64,000 bases of DNA from UBA1941 sp046329555 (GTDB lineage: Bacteria; Bacteroidota; Bacteroidia; Chitinophagales; LD1), in assembly GCA_046329555.1 (NCBI GenBank), contig JAXLUK010000002.1, forward strand, positions 620,001 to 684,000, in the 5' to 3' direction. The position numbers and the translations under genes are program-made. Position 1 is the stretch's first letter. Every line of letters starts with the position of its first letter. The notes under the pieces are model-generated. The model did not search any database. It saw only the letters and a list, made by a program, of their open reading frames with translations, and was not told the DNA's origin. Positions 52,380-61,878 of the stretch are shown here, in pieces.

Positions 52380-53339
52380 TCACGGATAGCTTACATCTGT
52401 CCAAGAGGGGCCTTTGCCAAACTCATCTATCGCAAGATAAAGGTAGGGCGCTTCATAATTATTACCATTGAAGTCCTGTGTCAGGTAATAGGTTTGGTAT
52501 GCATAGTAAGTGTTTGTCCATTTACACAAAACAGCAATCCTCAGCCACTTGTTTACAGGAACATCATATATGTTTTTGGTTATTGTCCATTTATCATCTA
52601 TTATTTTGATGTCTACTACCTGAGTATTGATTTTATCTTTCTTAAACCTTCCTTTGAGCAGCTCCTTTACCAAGGGAGTGATTGTAGCATCTTGATAACT
52701 ACCTTCGGCAACATCATGCCAACCTGCCTCAACTTTAGTAGATGGGGGTATGACATAGGTAAAAGCACCTGTCGCCATTTCCAGCCCAGCATACTGTCCT
52801 TCTTTACTATCTTTAGCTATTGGGTACAACTGTACTTTTACTTTGTGAGCACCCACTTTTAACATTCTTAAAGCATGGTCCATAGGACTATAAACTAGTT
52901 TACCTGAGGAATTCGGCATAGTTATGGTTGATTTAAACTCCATTTGGCCATTCTCGTTGGCGTAGCCCGTATACATCCTTGTTTTGATTTGGATGGTATC
53001 GTCTATGGTGAAACGGAACGCATACCAAGCAGAGCAACCATTACAATCAGGGATATATTGCTCTAACGGCTTCTCAAAAAATGCTCTGATAGATATCCGC
53101 TCAGGGAAAGTAAACGTAGTACGCAAGTTGGCTTCGTCATTGATTGCATCGCCCAGTACTTCACCAGCATAAAAAACGATACGCCCTGCATATTTATCGT
53201 GCAGCGGTGAAACCTTTGGCTTTGCCAACCCTGAGCTTGTTGCTTGTTGCTTTGCCCCACCACCCCATTTCCAAAACTGTGCGGATGAATTCATAGTAAA
53301 GGCCGCTAGGGCAATAACAATTAAATAAATGTGTTTCAT
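52380..53339 (-). CDS. Secreted protein of unknown function
   Basis: 319 residues with a signal peptide (1-20, ending NSSAQ). The mature part is beta-rich with aromatic residues (YAGRIVFYAGEVLG, CNGCSAWYAFRFTIDD, MEFKSTITMPNSSG, WHDVAEGSYQDATITPL). The CNGC pair could form a disulfide. No sorting domain is visible. It is the last of three leftward secreted-protein genes (52380, 53370 and 54229) divergent from the helical-repeat paralogue at 56698. No family recognised. Confidence 0.6.
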   Translation of the reverse strand: MKHIYLIVIALAAFTMNSSAQFWKWGGGAKQQATSSGLAKPKVSPLHDKYAGRIVFYAGEVLGDAINDEANLRTTFTFPERISIRAFFEKPLEQYIPDCNGCSAWYAFRFTIDDTIQIKTRMYTGYANENGQMEFKSTITMPNSSGKLVYSPMDHALRMLKVGAHKVKVQLYPIAKDSKEGQYAGLEMATGAFTYVIPPSTKVEAGWHDVAEGSYQDATITPLVKELLKGRFKKDKINTQVVDIKIIDDKWTITKNIYDVPVNKWLRIAVLCKWTNTYYAYQTYYLTQDFNGNNYEAPYLYLAIDEFGKGPSWTDVSYP

Positions 53340-53369
53340 GATTTGCTACTATTCGTTAGACAAAGCGAT

Positions 53370-54203
53370 TTAATAAACTACTACTTTCTGTGATAAATAC
53401 GGAAAATCAACCAACCCAAAAAGGTAAACACCAGGCGCTAAGCCGTCAATAGCTATTTTATATCGCTCAGCTATATTATCATAGGTGTTGATTACACGGC
53501 TGGAAACATCAAGCAATTGAGCATGATGACCTATACTCCATGCTGGGGCAATGACTTCAAACTGCTTAGTCACAGGATTTGGTAAAATTGTTAACTTATC
53601 CGTACCTTCCATTGCGCGGATGCCAAGCCCTAAAGGCGCATTGTCAAAGGCCAATTGATCAATCCAGAGTCTATTGCCTAGTGTGGCAAACCCCGGTCTA
53701 TCGCTAAATATGTAGATAGCTGCTTTGTTTGGAGTCAAAGTGCTGAGAATATCGATTTCCCATGAGAAGTATGAATAGCTACTTAGGTCTGTGCTATACC
53801 CGATAGTTACTATTTTGCTGCCTACTAATGTCGAGTTATTATAAAAAAACACAGAGATGACTGCGGAATCATTTCCTAATCTAGCCGATTTAAATGCCCC
53901 TGTAAAATATTTAGGCAGAGAATTGACTGGAAATTCCGCTATAGCATAGCCCTCATGAACACCTCCAGCCAACTGACAAGTGGAGGATTCCAACTTGAGT
54001 GCATAACTACTATCAGCTTTGTCTATAACTTGTTTCGATGATTCTGGATTGCAGTTAAGTTCCTGTGACACTGTCCATCCAATTGGAGTATTGATGCTAT
54101 CTAGTGTCACCCAGTGCTCGAAACTTCCGTTAGGAACAGTTTGCGTATAAGCATGTATTACAAAAAGAAAAATATTGCCTAATAGGATAACGAAGCGTTT
54201 CAT
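53370..54203 (-). CDS. Secreted protein with T9SS type A sorting domain
   Basis: 277 residues. Signal peptide (1-19), a carbohydrate-binding-like jelly-roll region (PNGSFEHWVTLDSINTPIGW near the mature start, SSYALKLESSTC, WEIDILSTLTPNKAAIYIFS) and a sorting domain from about 205 (LTILPNPVTKQFEVIAP, LAPGVYLFGLVDFPY). The PNGSFExW start is common in Bacteroidota T9SS proteins with CBM-like modules. Middle gene of the leftward trio. Confidence 0.8.
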   Translation of the reverse strand: MKRFVILLGNIFLFVIHAYTQTVPNGSFEHWVTLDSINTPIGWTVSQELNCNPESSKQVIDKADSSYALKLESSTCQLAGGVHEGYAIAEFPVNSLPKYFTGAFKSARLGNDSAVISVFFYNNSTLVGSKIVTIGYSTDLSSYSYFSWEIDILSTLTPNKAAIYIFSDRPGFATLGNRLWIDQLAFDNAPLGLGIRAMEGTDKLTILPNPVTKQFEVIAPAWSIGHHAQLLDVSSRVINTYDNIAERYKIAIDGLAPGVYLFGLVDFPYLSQKVVVY

Positions 54204-54228
54204 GCGCAGCTGCTTGTTTGATTAATTA

Positions 54229-56466
54229 TTATCTTATGATTGCGATTTTCTGCGTATAGGTTCCCGATTCGCACTTTACCCTACATAGGTATATACCTGG
54301 AGGCGCATCTGCAGCAATAAGGTTGTTTCCAATCTGAAGAGTCGTAGGCGATACTTGTTTTCCGTCTAAATCGAATAACGTAAAGCTGAAATCTGTTTCA
54401 ATACCAGACACCCTAAGCGCACCTGCGCTGGGCACAGGATATACATATACATTATTCATTGGTTGGTATTGAACTCCATTAACCGTGGCTCCCTGTTCAT
54501 ACCTATAGAGTAGGCTGGCGTTGTATCCAAACAATACACCTTTGCCACTAACTGCAAGTGCTCGAAAAGCGCTGGGAATAGCAGATCCTGGTATTAAATC
54601 TTCTACCTTTAGCAGCTGATCGTCAAACTTTAGATAGGTTAACTCGCTACCAGGGGGCATCAGGGTATTGGATGCAATGCAGTACAAAGTATCTTTGAAG
54701 TTAACTAAGCTACTGTGAGGTACGTATGGACTTGGAAGATTCAGTTTTTGCCAGTTTAGTCCTGTAGAATCACCCTTCCACACCTCGGTATTTCCAGTCA
54801 TAGGAGAAGTCCCTATCCAATAGAACTTCTGTTTACTGTTTTGAATTAGAGGGGCAGCTGTAAATGCAGTATCTGACCAAGAGTTACCGTTATTGTCAGT
54901 GTAGAGCAGTGATGTATTAAACCCACTATTACTTTTAACCACCATGATGTATCTCCCATTGGCATTTTTATAGATATTTTCTATAGATGCGACATTGTTC
55001 ACATTTGCAATACTGTCAAAAAAAGGATCCCAATTTACCCCGACTCCAGCGAAACGCCACACATTTACAGTATATGGCGTGGTATTGTAAGCTAGAAAGA
55101 CTTCTGATCCTATTGAAAAAAGTTTTGTGGAATTTGAATAAGGCAACTTCCAAAGATTGTACGTCACGTCGTTGTAGCTTTTACCAGAGTCAGGAGACAT
55201 TAATATCTGAGTATTGCCAAGCATAGAGCCGTTAAAGAAGAGGTGACCCTGACTAGTAGCTACTATTTTATCATATGCAAAGACATCATCAGAACTACTC
55301 GTTTGAGTAATAGAAGTCCAATCATCTCCATTACTTAAAGATTGGAAAATCTGACCTTTGCTGTTCTTAATATAAAGAGGTCCGGCAGGCGAAGCCAGTA
55401 GTTGATCATTGCTAGCCTTACGAAGAACTCCGGAAATGTTATCGAAAACGTTTGGTTGAAGCGTATCATACAAATAGATTCCTCTTGTCTCATTGCCAGA
55501 ATAGCAAACGCCGCTTCCTGCAGTTATAATTGAAAGGTTGCTGTTAGCGTAGGCGTAGTTTACCCGGGTATAAGAAACACCTTTGTCAGAGGACCTATAG
55601 ACTACCCCGTTATATAAAATGTAAACATCATCGCTGGTTCGATCTATGTCAATCTTGGTGGTATGAGGCAATGGTAAACCGCCATTGAAGCGTACCGCGT
55701 TTGTACTGTCCTTTTCTTTTTTATATATCCCATTTGATGTTGCGAAAAATAGCGCTCCCTGAGATGATACAGCCATATCATATACAGATACGGCTCCCAT
55801 TCCATAGTTTCGACGCCTCCATGAGAGACCGTCATCGGCCGACTTATACACCCCATCAAACGCTGACCAATTATTGTTATACACGACATAAATGCTGTCG
55901 TCAGGGTCCGTTTCATAATCTTTAAACGCAAGCAAAGCGCCATACAACCATGGTTGTCCGCCTCCTGGAAATGGATTAGGGCCAATACCTACAGGTTGAA
56001 AATTCGAAAAAGGGGAAACCGCTGGCGCCCTGAATCCCCCCGCAAAAATTGTTCCTGTCTTGGGTGCGGCTTTGACTACCGACACTGGTACGCCAAAGCC
56101 AGTCACTGGATTGGTTGCTATGTTATCATGACGCCATAGGGTCGCGCCGTTATCGTCAGTCCACGAGACCCCTCCGCTTCCCAAGTCGCTGACAATAACC
56201 CTGCCTGTTTCCTCATCAATATCTATGCTTGAAACATTTGAAAACGAGTAATTGACAGTCGGCATGATATTCCACGTTGAACCCTTATCATCAGAATATG
56301 CAACAAAAGATTCCGCCCCCACATACACCCTGCCTGTCTTTGAGTTAACAGCTATTGCACTCACCGATGCCACTTTAGGAGAAACCAATGCGTGCCATTT
56401 GCCAGATTGTGCCCCACAGTTGAAGTTTAAAACTATAATTAATGAAAACAGAAAGTAATTTTTCAT
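54229..56466 (-). CDS. BNR/sortilin-like propeller protein with T9SS type A sorting domain
   Basis: 745 residues from the ATG at 56466, which opens the signal peptide. Repeated BNR/Asp-box elements (YSDDKGSTWNIM, SADDGLSWRRRN, SSDKGVSYTRVN, LSNGDDWTSIT, TDNNGNSWSDTAF) form one or two sialidase-type beta-propellers over about 25-660. The C-terminal VYPVPSAGALRVSG and APPGIYLCRVKCESG are the sorting domain. Asp-boxes are structural, so sialidase activity is not implied. First gene of the trio. Divergent from the helical-repeat gene with 231 bp between. Confidence 0.86.
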   Translation of the reverse strand: MKNYFLFSLIIVLNFNCGAQSGKWHALVSPKVASVSAIAVNSKTGRVYVGAESFVAYSDDKGSTWNIMPTVNYSFSNVSSIDIDEETGRVIVSDLGSGGVSWTDDNGATLWRHDNIATNPVTGFGVPVSVVKAAPKTGTIFAGGFRAPAVSPFSNFQPVGIGPNPFPGGGQPWLYGALLAFKDYETDPDDSIYVVYNNNWSAFDGVYKSADDGLSWRRRNYGMGAVSVYDMAVSSQGALFFATSNGIYKKEKDSTNAVRFNGGLPLPHTTKIDIDRTSDDVYILYNGVVYRSSDKGVSYTRVNYAYANSNLSIITAGSGVCYSGNETRGIYLYDTLQPNVFDNISGVLRKASNDQLLASPAGPLYIKNSKGQIFQSLSNGDDWTSITQTSSSDDVFAYDKIVATSQGHLFFNGSMLGNTQILMSPDSGKSYNDVTYNLWKLPYSNSTKLFSIGSEVFLAYNTTPYTVNVWRFAGVGVNWDPFFDSIANVNNVASIENIYKNANGRYIMVVKSNSGFNTSLLYTDNNGNSWSDTAFTAAPLIQNSKQKFYWIGTSPMTGNTEVWKGDSTGLNWQKLNLPSPYVPHSSLVNFKDTLYCIASNTLMPPGSELTYLKFDDQLLKVEDLIPGSAIPSAFRALAVSGKGVLFGYNASLLYRYEQGATVNGVQYQPMNNVYVYPVPSAGALRVSGIETDFSFTLFDLDGKQVSPTTLQIGNNLIAADAPPGIYLCRVKCESGTYTQKIAIIR

Positions 56467-56697
56467 ATCATCTAAGCCGGTTGTATTAATAAAAATCTGA
56501 ATTGTTTTATTGCGCAAAGTTGTCTTAAAAAGATTGGCTTTGTTATTAAATTTCTTTAGATTATTAAACTCCCAAACCTTCTCTGGAAGTCTTCCTGAAG
56601 TATAAAAGCGGCCATGTGTTGCAAAGGTTCCTTGTAAACCTGTTCAGATTTTACATAGTCGACTTGCTGGTGTATTTTAGTAAGCGAAAATCAAAAA

Positions 56698-58197
56698 ATG
56701 AGCCAGCTAAGGTCTGTACAAACTTTGATAGGATCACTTTCGAAAGCCGAAAAACGCCATTTCAAGTTGTACTCAAAAAGAATAAATAGAAGTGATGAAA
56801 AGCGCTATCTGACGCTCTATCATATCATTGAGGCAAATCTGAATATCAGCGACACGATGCTTAAAAAAAAGGTCAGCAATACCCCTTTGGGCAAGCATCT
56901 CCATTTCTACAAAAAGAACCTCTTTGATATGATTATGGAAGGGCTGTTAGATATTTACAGAAGCGAAGAACTTTTAGGTACTTTACGTTACACCATTAGA
57001 GAGTCAGAGTTATTGATGGAACGATGCATGTATGCAGAAGCTGAAAAGAGGCTTATTAAAATTAGAAAAATTGCATGGCATTATGAATATTTCAATGAGT
57101 TTATAGAAATAGGATGCATTCTTACCAAGTTGAAGCAGGCCTATCAGAAAAGTAAAGCCGATGTGCATCAACTACTAAAGGAAAATCAGCACGCAATTGA
57201 TCTACTTTCTGCATTAAATGCCATCCAAGAATGCCGTATTGCACTTTGGAACCAGATTCGGAAATTGGGCAATTACTCGAACAAAGCTGAAATTGCTCAT
57301 ATCCCATTGAGGTTAGAGGCCGACATAGTAAAAAAAGCCACGAAAAAGAGCCTACTATGTTATTATTATATGTTAGGAATCCATGCTACTATTCAAAGCT
57401 TTGTATATGGAAATGCCAAACGTGCACAGCATTATGAGTTAAAGCAAATCCAGCTATTCCAAAAGAAGGCAGGTTTTTTCAAAATACATATAGACGAGTA
57501 TATTAAAGCTGTCGCCAATTACTTTCAAAGCACTGTTTACTCCGGCAACCTGGACGTTAGTCAAAGGACCTTACGAGAGTTCCGATCCACAATTGGAAAC
57601 AACTCAGCCTCTTATAATCCTCATGTTGGGAGAAAAATTGAAGTGGTTCTTTTGAATATGGATGTTACTATTCTATGGTATCATGGAGACTATCAGTCTA
57701 TCGTTACCTTTGAATCGCAGATTAGAAATGTCTGTACGCAAGAACATTATCCGATTGACATAAATAAAAAGCACCACTTATGGCTAGTCCTTGCCATAGC
57801 TTTTCTCTATGTAGGAAACTTCGAAAAAGCCATTGAAGTTGTACGCGATGGTTTTAATGAAAAGGAAGCTGCAAGGTACTTGGAAACATACTTTGATGTA
57901 TTGTTGCTCAAATGGGTTGTCTTCTATTCAAAAGGTGAGGAAAGCCTAACAAAAAGTGCGCATCAAGCTATGACTTACTTAGTTTCTCGCAAAGCGCCAC
58001 ATCAAGTTGTTTTCAAACAATTACTGAAATCAATAAATTTCAAACCGGCAAGTAGCAAGCGAAAAGGGAAAAGTGAAACAATGGCGAAAGCATTGGCATC
58101 TTGTAAATTCTTAGAAAGCGGGAGGGCGCACACAAGAATTTTCAGGATACTGCAATTTCTCCAGGATAAAGTTGTAGCTTCCCAAAAAGGAAAGTAA
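56698..58197 (+). CDS. Helical-repeat protein of unknown function, paralogue 2
   Basis: 499 residues, helical throughout, no signal peptide. The first 90 residues align with the protein at 25106-26515: LIGSLSKAEKRHFKLYSKR, LTLYHII, LGKHLHFYKKNLFDMIM, then ELLMERCMYAEAEKRLIKI. TPR-like pairs continue to about 430 and the end is lysine-rich. Like its paralogue it is divergent from secreted-protein genes. It may be a cytoplasmic regulator or adaptor for those exports, but no DNA-binding or catalytic motif is visible. Confidence 0.7.
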   Translation: MSQLRSVQTLIGSLSKAEKRHFKLYSKRINRSDEKRYLTLYHIIEANLNISDTMLKKKVSNTPLGKHLHFYKKNLFDMIMEGLLDIYRSEELLGTLRYTIRESELLMERCMYAEAEKRLIKIRKIAWHYEYFNEFIEIGCILTKLKQAYQKSKADVHQLLKENQHAIDLLSALNAIQECRIALWNQIRKLGNYSNKAEIAHIPLRLEADIVKKATKKSLLCYYYMLGIHATIQSFVYGNAKRAQHYELKQIQLFQKKAGFFKIHIDEYIKAVANYFQSTVYSGNLDVSQRTLREFRSTIGNNSASYNPHVGRKIEVVLLNMDVTILWYHGDYQSIVTFESQIRNVCTQEHYPIDINKKHHLWLVLAIAFLYVGNFEKAIEVVRDGFNEKEAARYLETYFDVLLLKWVVFYSKGEESLTKSAHQAMTYLVSRKAPHQVVFKQLLKSINFKPASSKRKGKSETMAKALASCKFLESGRAHTRIFRILQFLQDKVVASQKGK

Positions 58198-58229
58198 TTT
58201 GTGTTATCTGAAAGATTTTTACGACACAC

Positions 58230-59771
58230 TCACCCCGCCCAATTCTCTCTATCTAAACTTCTAAACTGAATCGCTTCTGCCAGATGTGCCGTTTCAATTT
58301 CAGCAGCGCCTTCCAAATCTGCAATCGTCCGCGCCACTTTCAAAATACGATCATACGCCCGCGCCGATAACTGCAACTTCTGCATGGCACGACTCAGCAA
58401 CGCCTTGCCCGCTTCACCAATCACACACCATTGCTGCACTTGCTGCGCTTCCATCTGTGCGTTGGCGTACATGCCTGTTTGCGCACTAAAGCGCACGGCC
58501 TGTACCTCCCGCGCCCGCATCACCCGCTCGCGAATCTGCTCGCTGCGCTCCGACGGCCGCGCACTGGTGAGTTCCTTAAACGCCACCGGTGTTACCTCTA
58601 CATGCAAATCAATCCGATCCAACAACGGCCCCGAAATTTTATTTAAATACTTCTGCACCACACCAGGGCCGCATACGCATTCCTTATCGGGATGATTATA
58701 ATAGCCGCACGGACACGGATTCATACTGGCCACCAACATGAAGGAGGCCGGATACGTAACCGAAAAACGCGATCGTGAAATCGTCACCCGCCGCTCTTCC
58801 ATCGGCTGGCGCATCACCTCTAACACCGTGCGCTTAAACTCGGGCAGCTCGTCTAAAAACAACACCCCATTATGGGCCAACGAAATTTCTCCGGGCTGCG
58901 GATTCGAGCCGCCGCCCACCAGCGCCACATCGCTCACCGTGTGGTGAGGCGAACGAAACGGTCGCATATAAATTAAAGAAGTGTTCCGCGATAGCTTACC
59001 GGCCACGGAATGAATTTTAGTAGTCTCCAAGGCTTCGTTTAAACTCAGCGGCGGAAGAATGGTAGGCAGGCGCTGCGCTAACATGGTTTTGCCCGCGCCC
59101 GGCGGACCAATCAAAATCAAATTATGACCACCGGCAGCGGCAATTTCCATGGCGCGTTTAATGTTTTCCTGACCCTTCACATCGCTGAAATCGTATTCGT
59201 TGTGGCGGATGTTGTGCGCAAATTCTTCGCGCGTATCTACCACGGTAGGCGTCAGCATGAGTTGCCCGTTTAAAAAGTCAATCACTTCTTTCAATGTCTC
59301 TACGCCATACACTTCCAGATTGCTGACGATGGCCGCTTCGCGCGCATTTTGTTTGGGCAGAATAATGCCTTTAAAATTCTCTTTGCGCGCCTGAATGGCA
59401 ATGGGCAGCGCGCCCTTAATGGGTTGCACATTGCCATCCAGCGACAACTCGCCCATAATAATATACTGGCTAATTACCTCCGGATGTTCCAGTTGTTCGG
59501 TGGCGGCCAGTATGCCGGTGGCGATGGTGAGGTCGTATGCACTGCCTTCTTTGCGGATATCGGCCGGCGAGAGATTGATGACAACGCGTTTTCGCGGCCA
59601 GTGATAGCCAATAAATTTGATGGCCGTTTGAATGCGGAACTGACTTTCGCGAATGGCACTGTCGGGAAGTCCGACTAAGAAAAATTTCGCGCCGCGTTCA
59701 ACGCTGATTTCTGCGGTAATGGTTGCGGCATCTACGCCATAAACGGCGCTGCCAAAGGTTTTGACGAGCAT
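58230..59771 (-). CDS. YifB/ComM family Mg-chelatase-like AAA+ ATPase
   Basis: 513 residues. N-terminal Lon-like/ChlI domain (1-165, with ADIRKEGSAYDLTIATGILAA-type block), then AAA+ core: GPPGAGKTMLAQRLP (Walker A), GVLFLDELPEF (Walker B), a zinc-type CPCGYYNHPDKECVCG insert and LLDRIDLHVEV; C-terminal helical Mg_chelatase_C domain. ComM is a hexameric helicase promoting branch migration during natural transformation in other bacteria. A TACTTTTG box lies 20 nt upstream. Convergent with the helical-repeat gene. Confidence 0.95.
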   Translation of the reverse strand: MLVKTFGSAVYGVDAATITAEISVERGAKFFLVGLPDSAIRESQFRIQTAIKFIGYHWPRKRVVINLSPADIRKEGSAYDLTIATGILAATEQLEHPEVISQYIIMGELSLDGNVQPIKGALPIAIQARKENFKGIILPKQNAREAAIVSNLEVYGVETLKEVIDFLNGQLMLTPTVVDTREEFAHNIRHNEYDFSDVKGQENIKRAMEIAAAGGHNLILIGPPGAGKTMLAQRLPTILPPLSLNEALETTKIHSVAGKLSRNTSLIYMRPFRSPHHTVSDVALVGGGSNPQPGEISLAHNGVLFLDELPEFKRTVLEVMRQPMEERRVTISRSRFSVTYPASFMLVASMNPCPCGYYNHPDKECVCGPGVVQKYLNKISGPLLDRIDLHVEVTPVAFKELTSARPSERSEQIRERVMRAREVQAVRFSAQTGMYANAQMEAQQVQQWCVIGEAGKALLSRAMQKLQLSARAYDRILKVARTIADLEGAAEIETAHLAEAIQFRSLDRENWAG

Positions 59772-59791
59772 AGGTGATTTGGATGATGAAA

Positions 59792-59799
59792 CAAAAGTA
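59792..59799 (-). promoter_or_regulatory. Candidate -7 box for yifB/comM
   Basis: TACTTTTG on the minus strand, a perfect match to TAnnTTTG, ending 21 nt before the ATG. No clear TTTG at -33. Confidence 0.4.
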
Positions 59800-59857
59800 A
59801 GGCTTTGTAGAAATGAAATTGTGAAGGAGCGTTAAAAGAACTTTTTGAATAGTTTGA

Positions 59858-60006
59858 TTTTTGGCGTGCCCCCTGCGGCAGCGGCGCAGTGCGTGGAAGG
59901 CTAGCAACACATAGCTGCCGCAGGGGTCGGGCTGTCCGCTTGTAGTCCTCGCTCGGCTCGTACCTCACCTCGCTGCGGGCTACCGCTGCCATCCCTCACG
60001 CTCGGT
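59858..60006 (-). repeat. Double-hairpin intergenic repeat family D, copy 4
   Basis: Reverse orientation: TTTGGCGTGCCCCCTGCGGC, CTGCCGCAGGGGTCGGGCTG, GTAGTCCTCGCTCGGC, CGCTGCGGGCTACCGCTGCC. Together with the linker 60007-60092 and the array 60093-60936 it is an inverted version of 35093-36272. Confidence 0.85.
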
Positions 60007-60092
60007 CATTGTTGGGCAGTTATACGCAAAAGGGAAGCAACCACGGACCGGTATGCTAAGCTGATGGATGTTTTAAGTATTTGAGCTTGAAG

Positions 60093-60936
60093 AAAAAACC
60101 AGGCTGAAACCCTTGCCATTGCTGGTTTGCCGTACTATTGCGATTTTACGATAGATGCTGAAACCCGCGTCATTGCTGGGTTACCGTACTATTGCGATTC
60201 TACGATTTACCTAAAACCCGCATGAATGCTTCGTAATATTACGATTTGGGGGTGGCATCGTCTGGAACCCGCGTCATTGCTTATCGTATTATTGCGATTT
60301 TACGATTCGATGAATCTCGGTGCTACAGGGATGCGACCCCTAAGGGGTCGGTATCGAAAGGGGTATCTGTATTTAATGATTTGCGGTAAAGGACAACCTG
60401 GCCTGAAACCCTCGCCACGGCTCGTTTACCGTACTATTGCGATTCTACGATTGATACTGAAACCAGCACTATTACTTGTTTACCGTACTATTGCGATTCT
60501 ACGATTGATACTGAAACCCTCGTCATTGCTGGGTTACCGTACTATTGCGATTCTACGATTTGGCCAAAACCCGCATGAATGCTTGTCGTAATATTGCGAT
60601 TTGGGGGTGGCATCGGCTGGAACCCGCGCCATTGCTTGTCGTATTATTGCGATTTTATGATTTGCTGAATCTCGGTGCTACAGGGATGCGACCCCTACGG
60701 GGTCGGTATCGAAAGGGGTATCTGTATTTAATGATTTGCGGTAAAGGACAACCTGGCCTGAAACCCTCGCCACGGCTCGTTTACCGTACTATTGCGATTT
60801 TACGATTGATACTGAAACCCTCGTCATTGCTGGGTTACCGTACTATTGCGATTCTACGATTTGGCCAAAATCCGCATGAATGCTTGTCGTAATATTGCGA
60901 TTTGGGGGTGGCATCGGCTGGAACCCGCGTAACCTG
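60093..60936 (-). repeat. Tandem array of REP-like units, 355-bp higher-order period
   Basis: Inverted relative to 35093-36030: units read GGCTGAAACCCGCGTCATTG, then TTACCGTACTATTGCGATTC and TACGATT. A 355-bp block containing GCGACCCCTAAGGGGTCG (or ...TACGGGG...) recurs at about 60351 and 60706. Long translations such as YRTIAILRLIL are artefacts of the repeat. Confidence 0.85.
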
Positions 60937-61440
60937 CGAAGTTTTTAGCGCGGCCTTACCGAAGTGGCGCGATGCTAATCTAACTTCGACCAGATGCGGG
61001 ATTGCTGAGATGTTGTTCTGAAAATAATTTCACCCCTTCGGGGTTGGTTGACCCGTTGTTTGAAATTTCTAAAATAATACCAACCCTTCGGGTTTTTTAT
61101 TGGCGATAAAGCACAATTAAGATTTAATGAAAAGTTGCGCAATGTAAATCCCTAAGGGATGAAATAGTTATAGCTCTTGTTTCACCTCTAATTGAAATAC
61201 GACCGGTGCGCTGACCCCGGAGGGGTCTAATGGCTGTAGCCAGACAAACGCACTACCAAAACGACCCCAGCGGGGTCGCATAAAATCATGCTGAATGCAG
61301 ATACAAGCATTACCCATTCACCCCAGATTGGGCATTGAGATCTAAAGAAAAATTGCGCGATGCAAATCCCGAAGGGATGAAATAGTTATAGTTAACGATT
61401 ATAGCATTCCATCAATCCCGAAGGGATGACATGATTTTGG
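60937..61440. repeat. Repeat island 4, mosaic part
   Basis: No gene. Contains, in reverse order and orientation, the linkers and hairpins of island 2: ACCTGCGAAGTTTTTAGCGC, TAACTTCGACCAGAT, ACCCCTTCGGGGT, AACCCTTCGGGTT, ATCCCTAAGGGAT, GACCCCGGAGGGGTC, GACCCCAGCGGGGTC and ATCCCGAAGGGAT. Confidence 0.8.
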
Positions 61441-61521
61441 ATGGATTATTTCCAGGAAAATTTCATGCTGCCGGATGTTGTCTTTGCTGAGCCAGTGAAA
61501 ACGCAGCCGCAAAAAAATAGC

Positions 61522-61677
61522 GCCGAGCGTGAGGGATGGCAGCGGTAGCCCGCAGCAAGGCGAGGTACGAAGCCTTGCGAGGACTACAAGCGAACAGCCC
61601 GACCCCGAAGGCAGCGATGACAAATTGTAGTTGATGCGCCCGATGCCGCTGCCTGAGGGGGCACGCCCAAAAAAAAT
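61522..61677 (+). repeat. Double-hairpin intergenic repeat family D, copy 5
   Basis: GCCGAGCGTGAGGGATGGC, CAGCAAGGCGAGGTACGAAGC, CCGACCCCGAAGGCAGCG, then a diverged middle and CTGCCTGAGGGGGCACGCCC. It abuts the tRNA-Pro terminator. Confidence 0.82.
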
Positions 61678-61698
61678 AGGTCGACCAACGGCCGACCT
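61669..61698 (-). terminator. Intrinsic terminator of tRNA-Pro
   Basis: On the minus strand AGGTCG, a 9-nt loop, CGACCT, then A and eight T. It starts 5 bp after the tRNA 3' end. Confidence 0.85.
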
Positions 61699-61703
61699 TC
61701 ACG

Positions 61704-61777
61704 TCTGGGTGACTGGATTCGAACCAGCGACCTCTTGCACCCCATGCAAGTGCGCTACCAGGCTGCGCTACACCCAG
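61704..61777 (-). tRNA. tRNA-Pro (anticodon GGG)
   Basis: 74 nt on the minus strand. Acceptor CTGGGTG pairs with CACCCAG (discriminator A); D arm GCGC/GCGC; anticodon stem CTTGC/GCAAG with loop ATGGGGT giving GGG; T arm GCTGG TTCGAAT CCAGT. CCA is not encoded. All four stems pair. Confidence 0.96.
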
Positions 61778-61878
61778 ATAACCCGCCGGGTTGGCGAATC
61801 ACCTGTGTGCTGCATGTGAGGTTAGTTCCACACAGACGGTGCAATTTTAAAAATTTTTGCTGCCACCCGAAAGCAGTG

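Noticed and set aside
60226..60892. Two overlapping rightward frames of 115-121 codons in island 4
   Set aside because: Nearly identical products arise because the 355-bp repeat length is not a multiple of three and each frame reads the same hairpin units; not a gene family.
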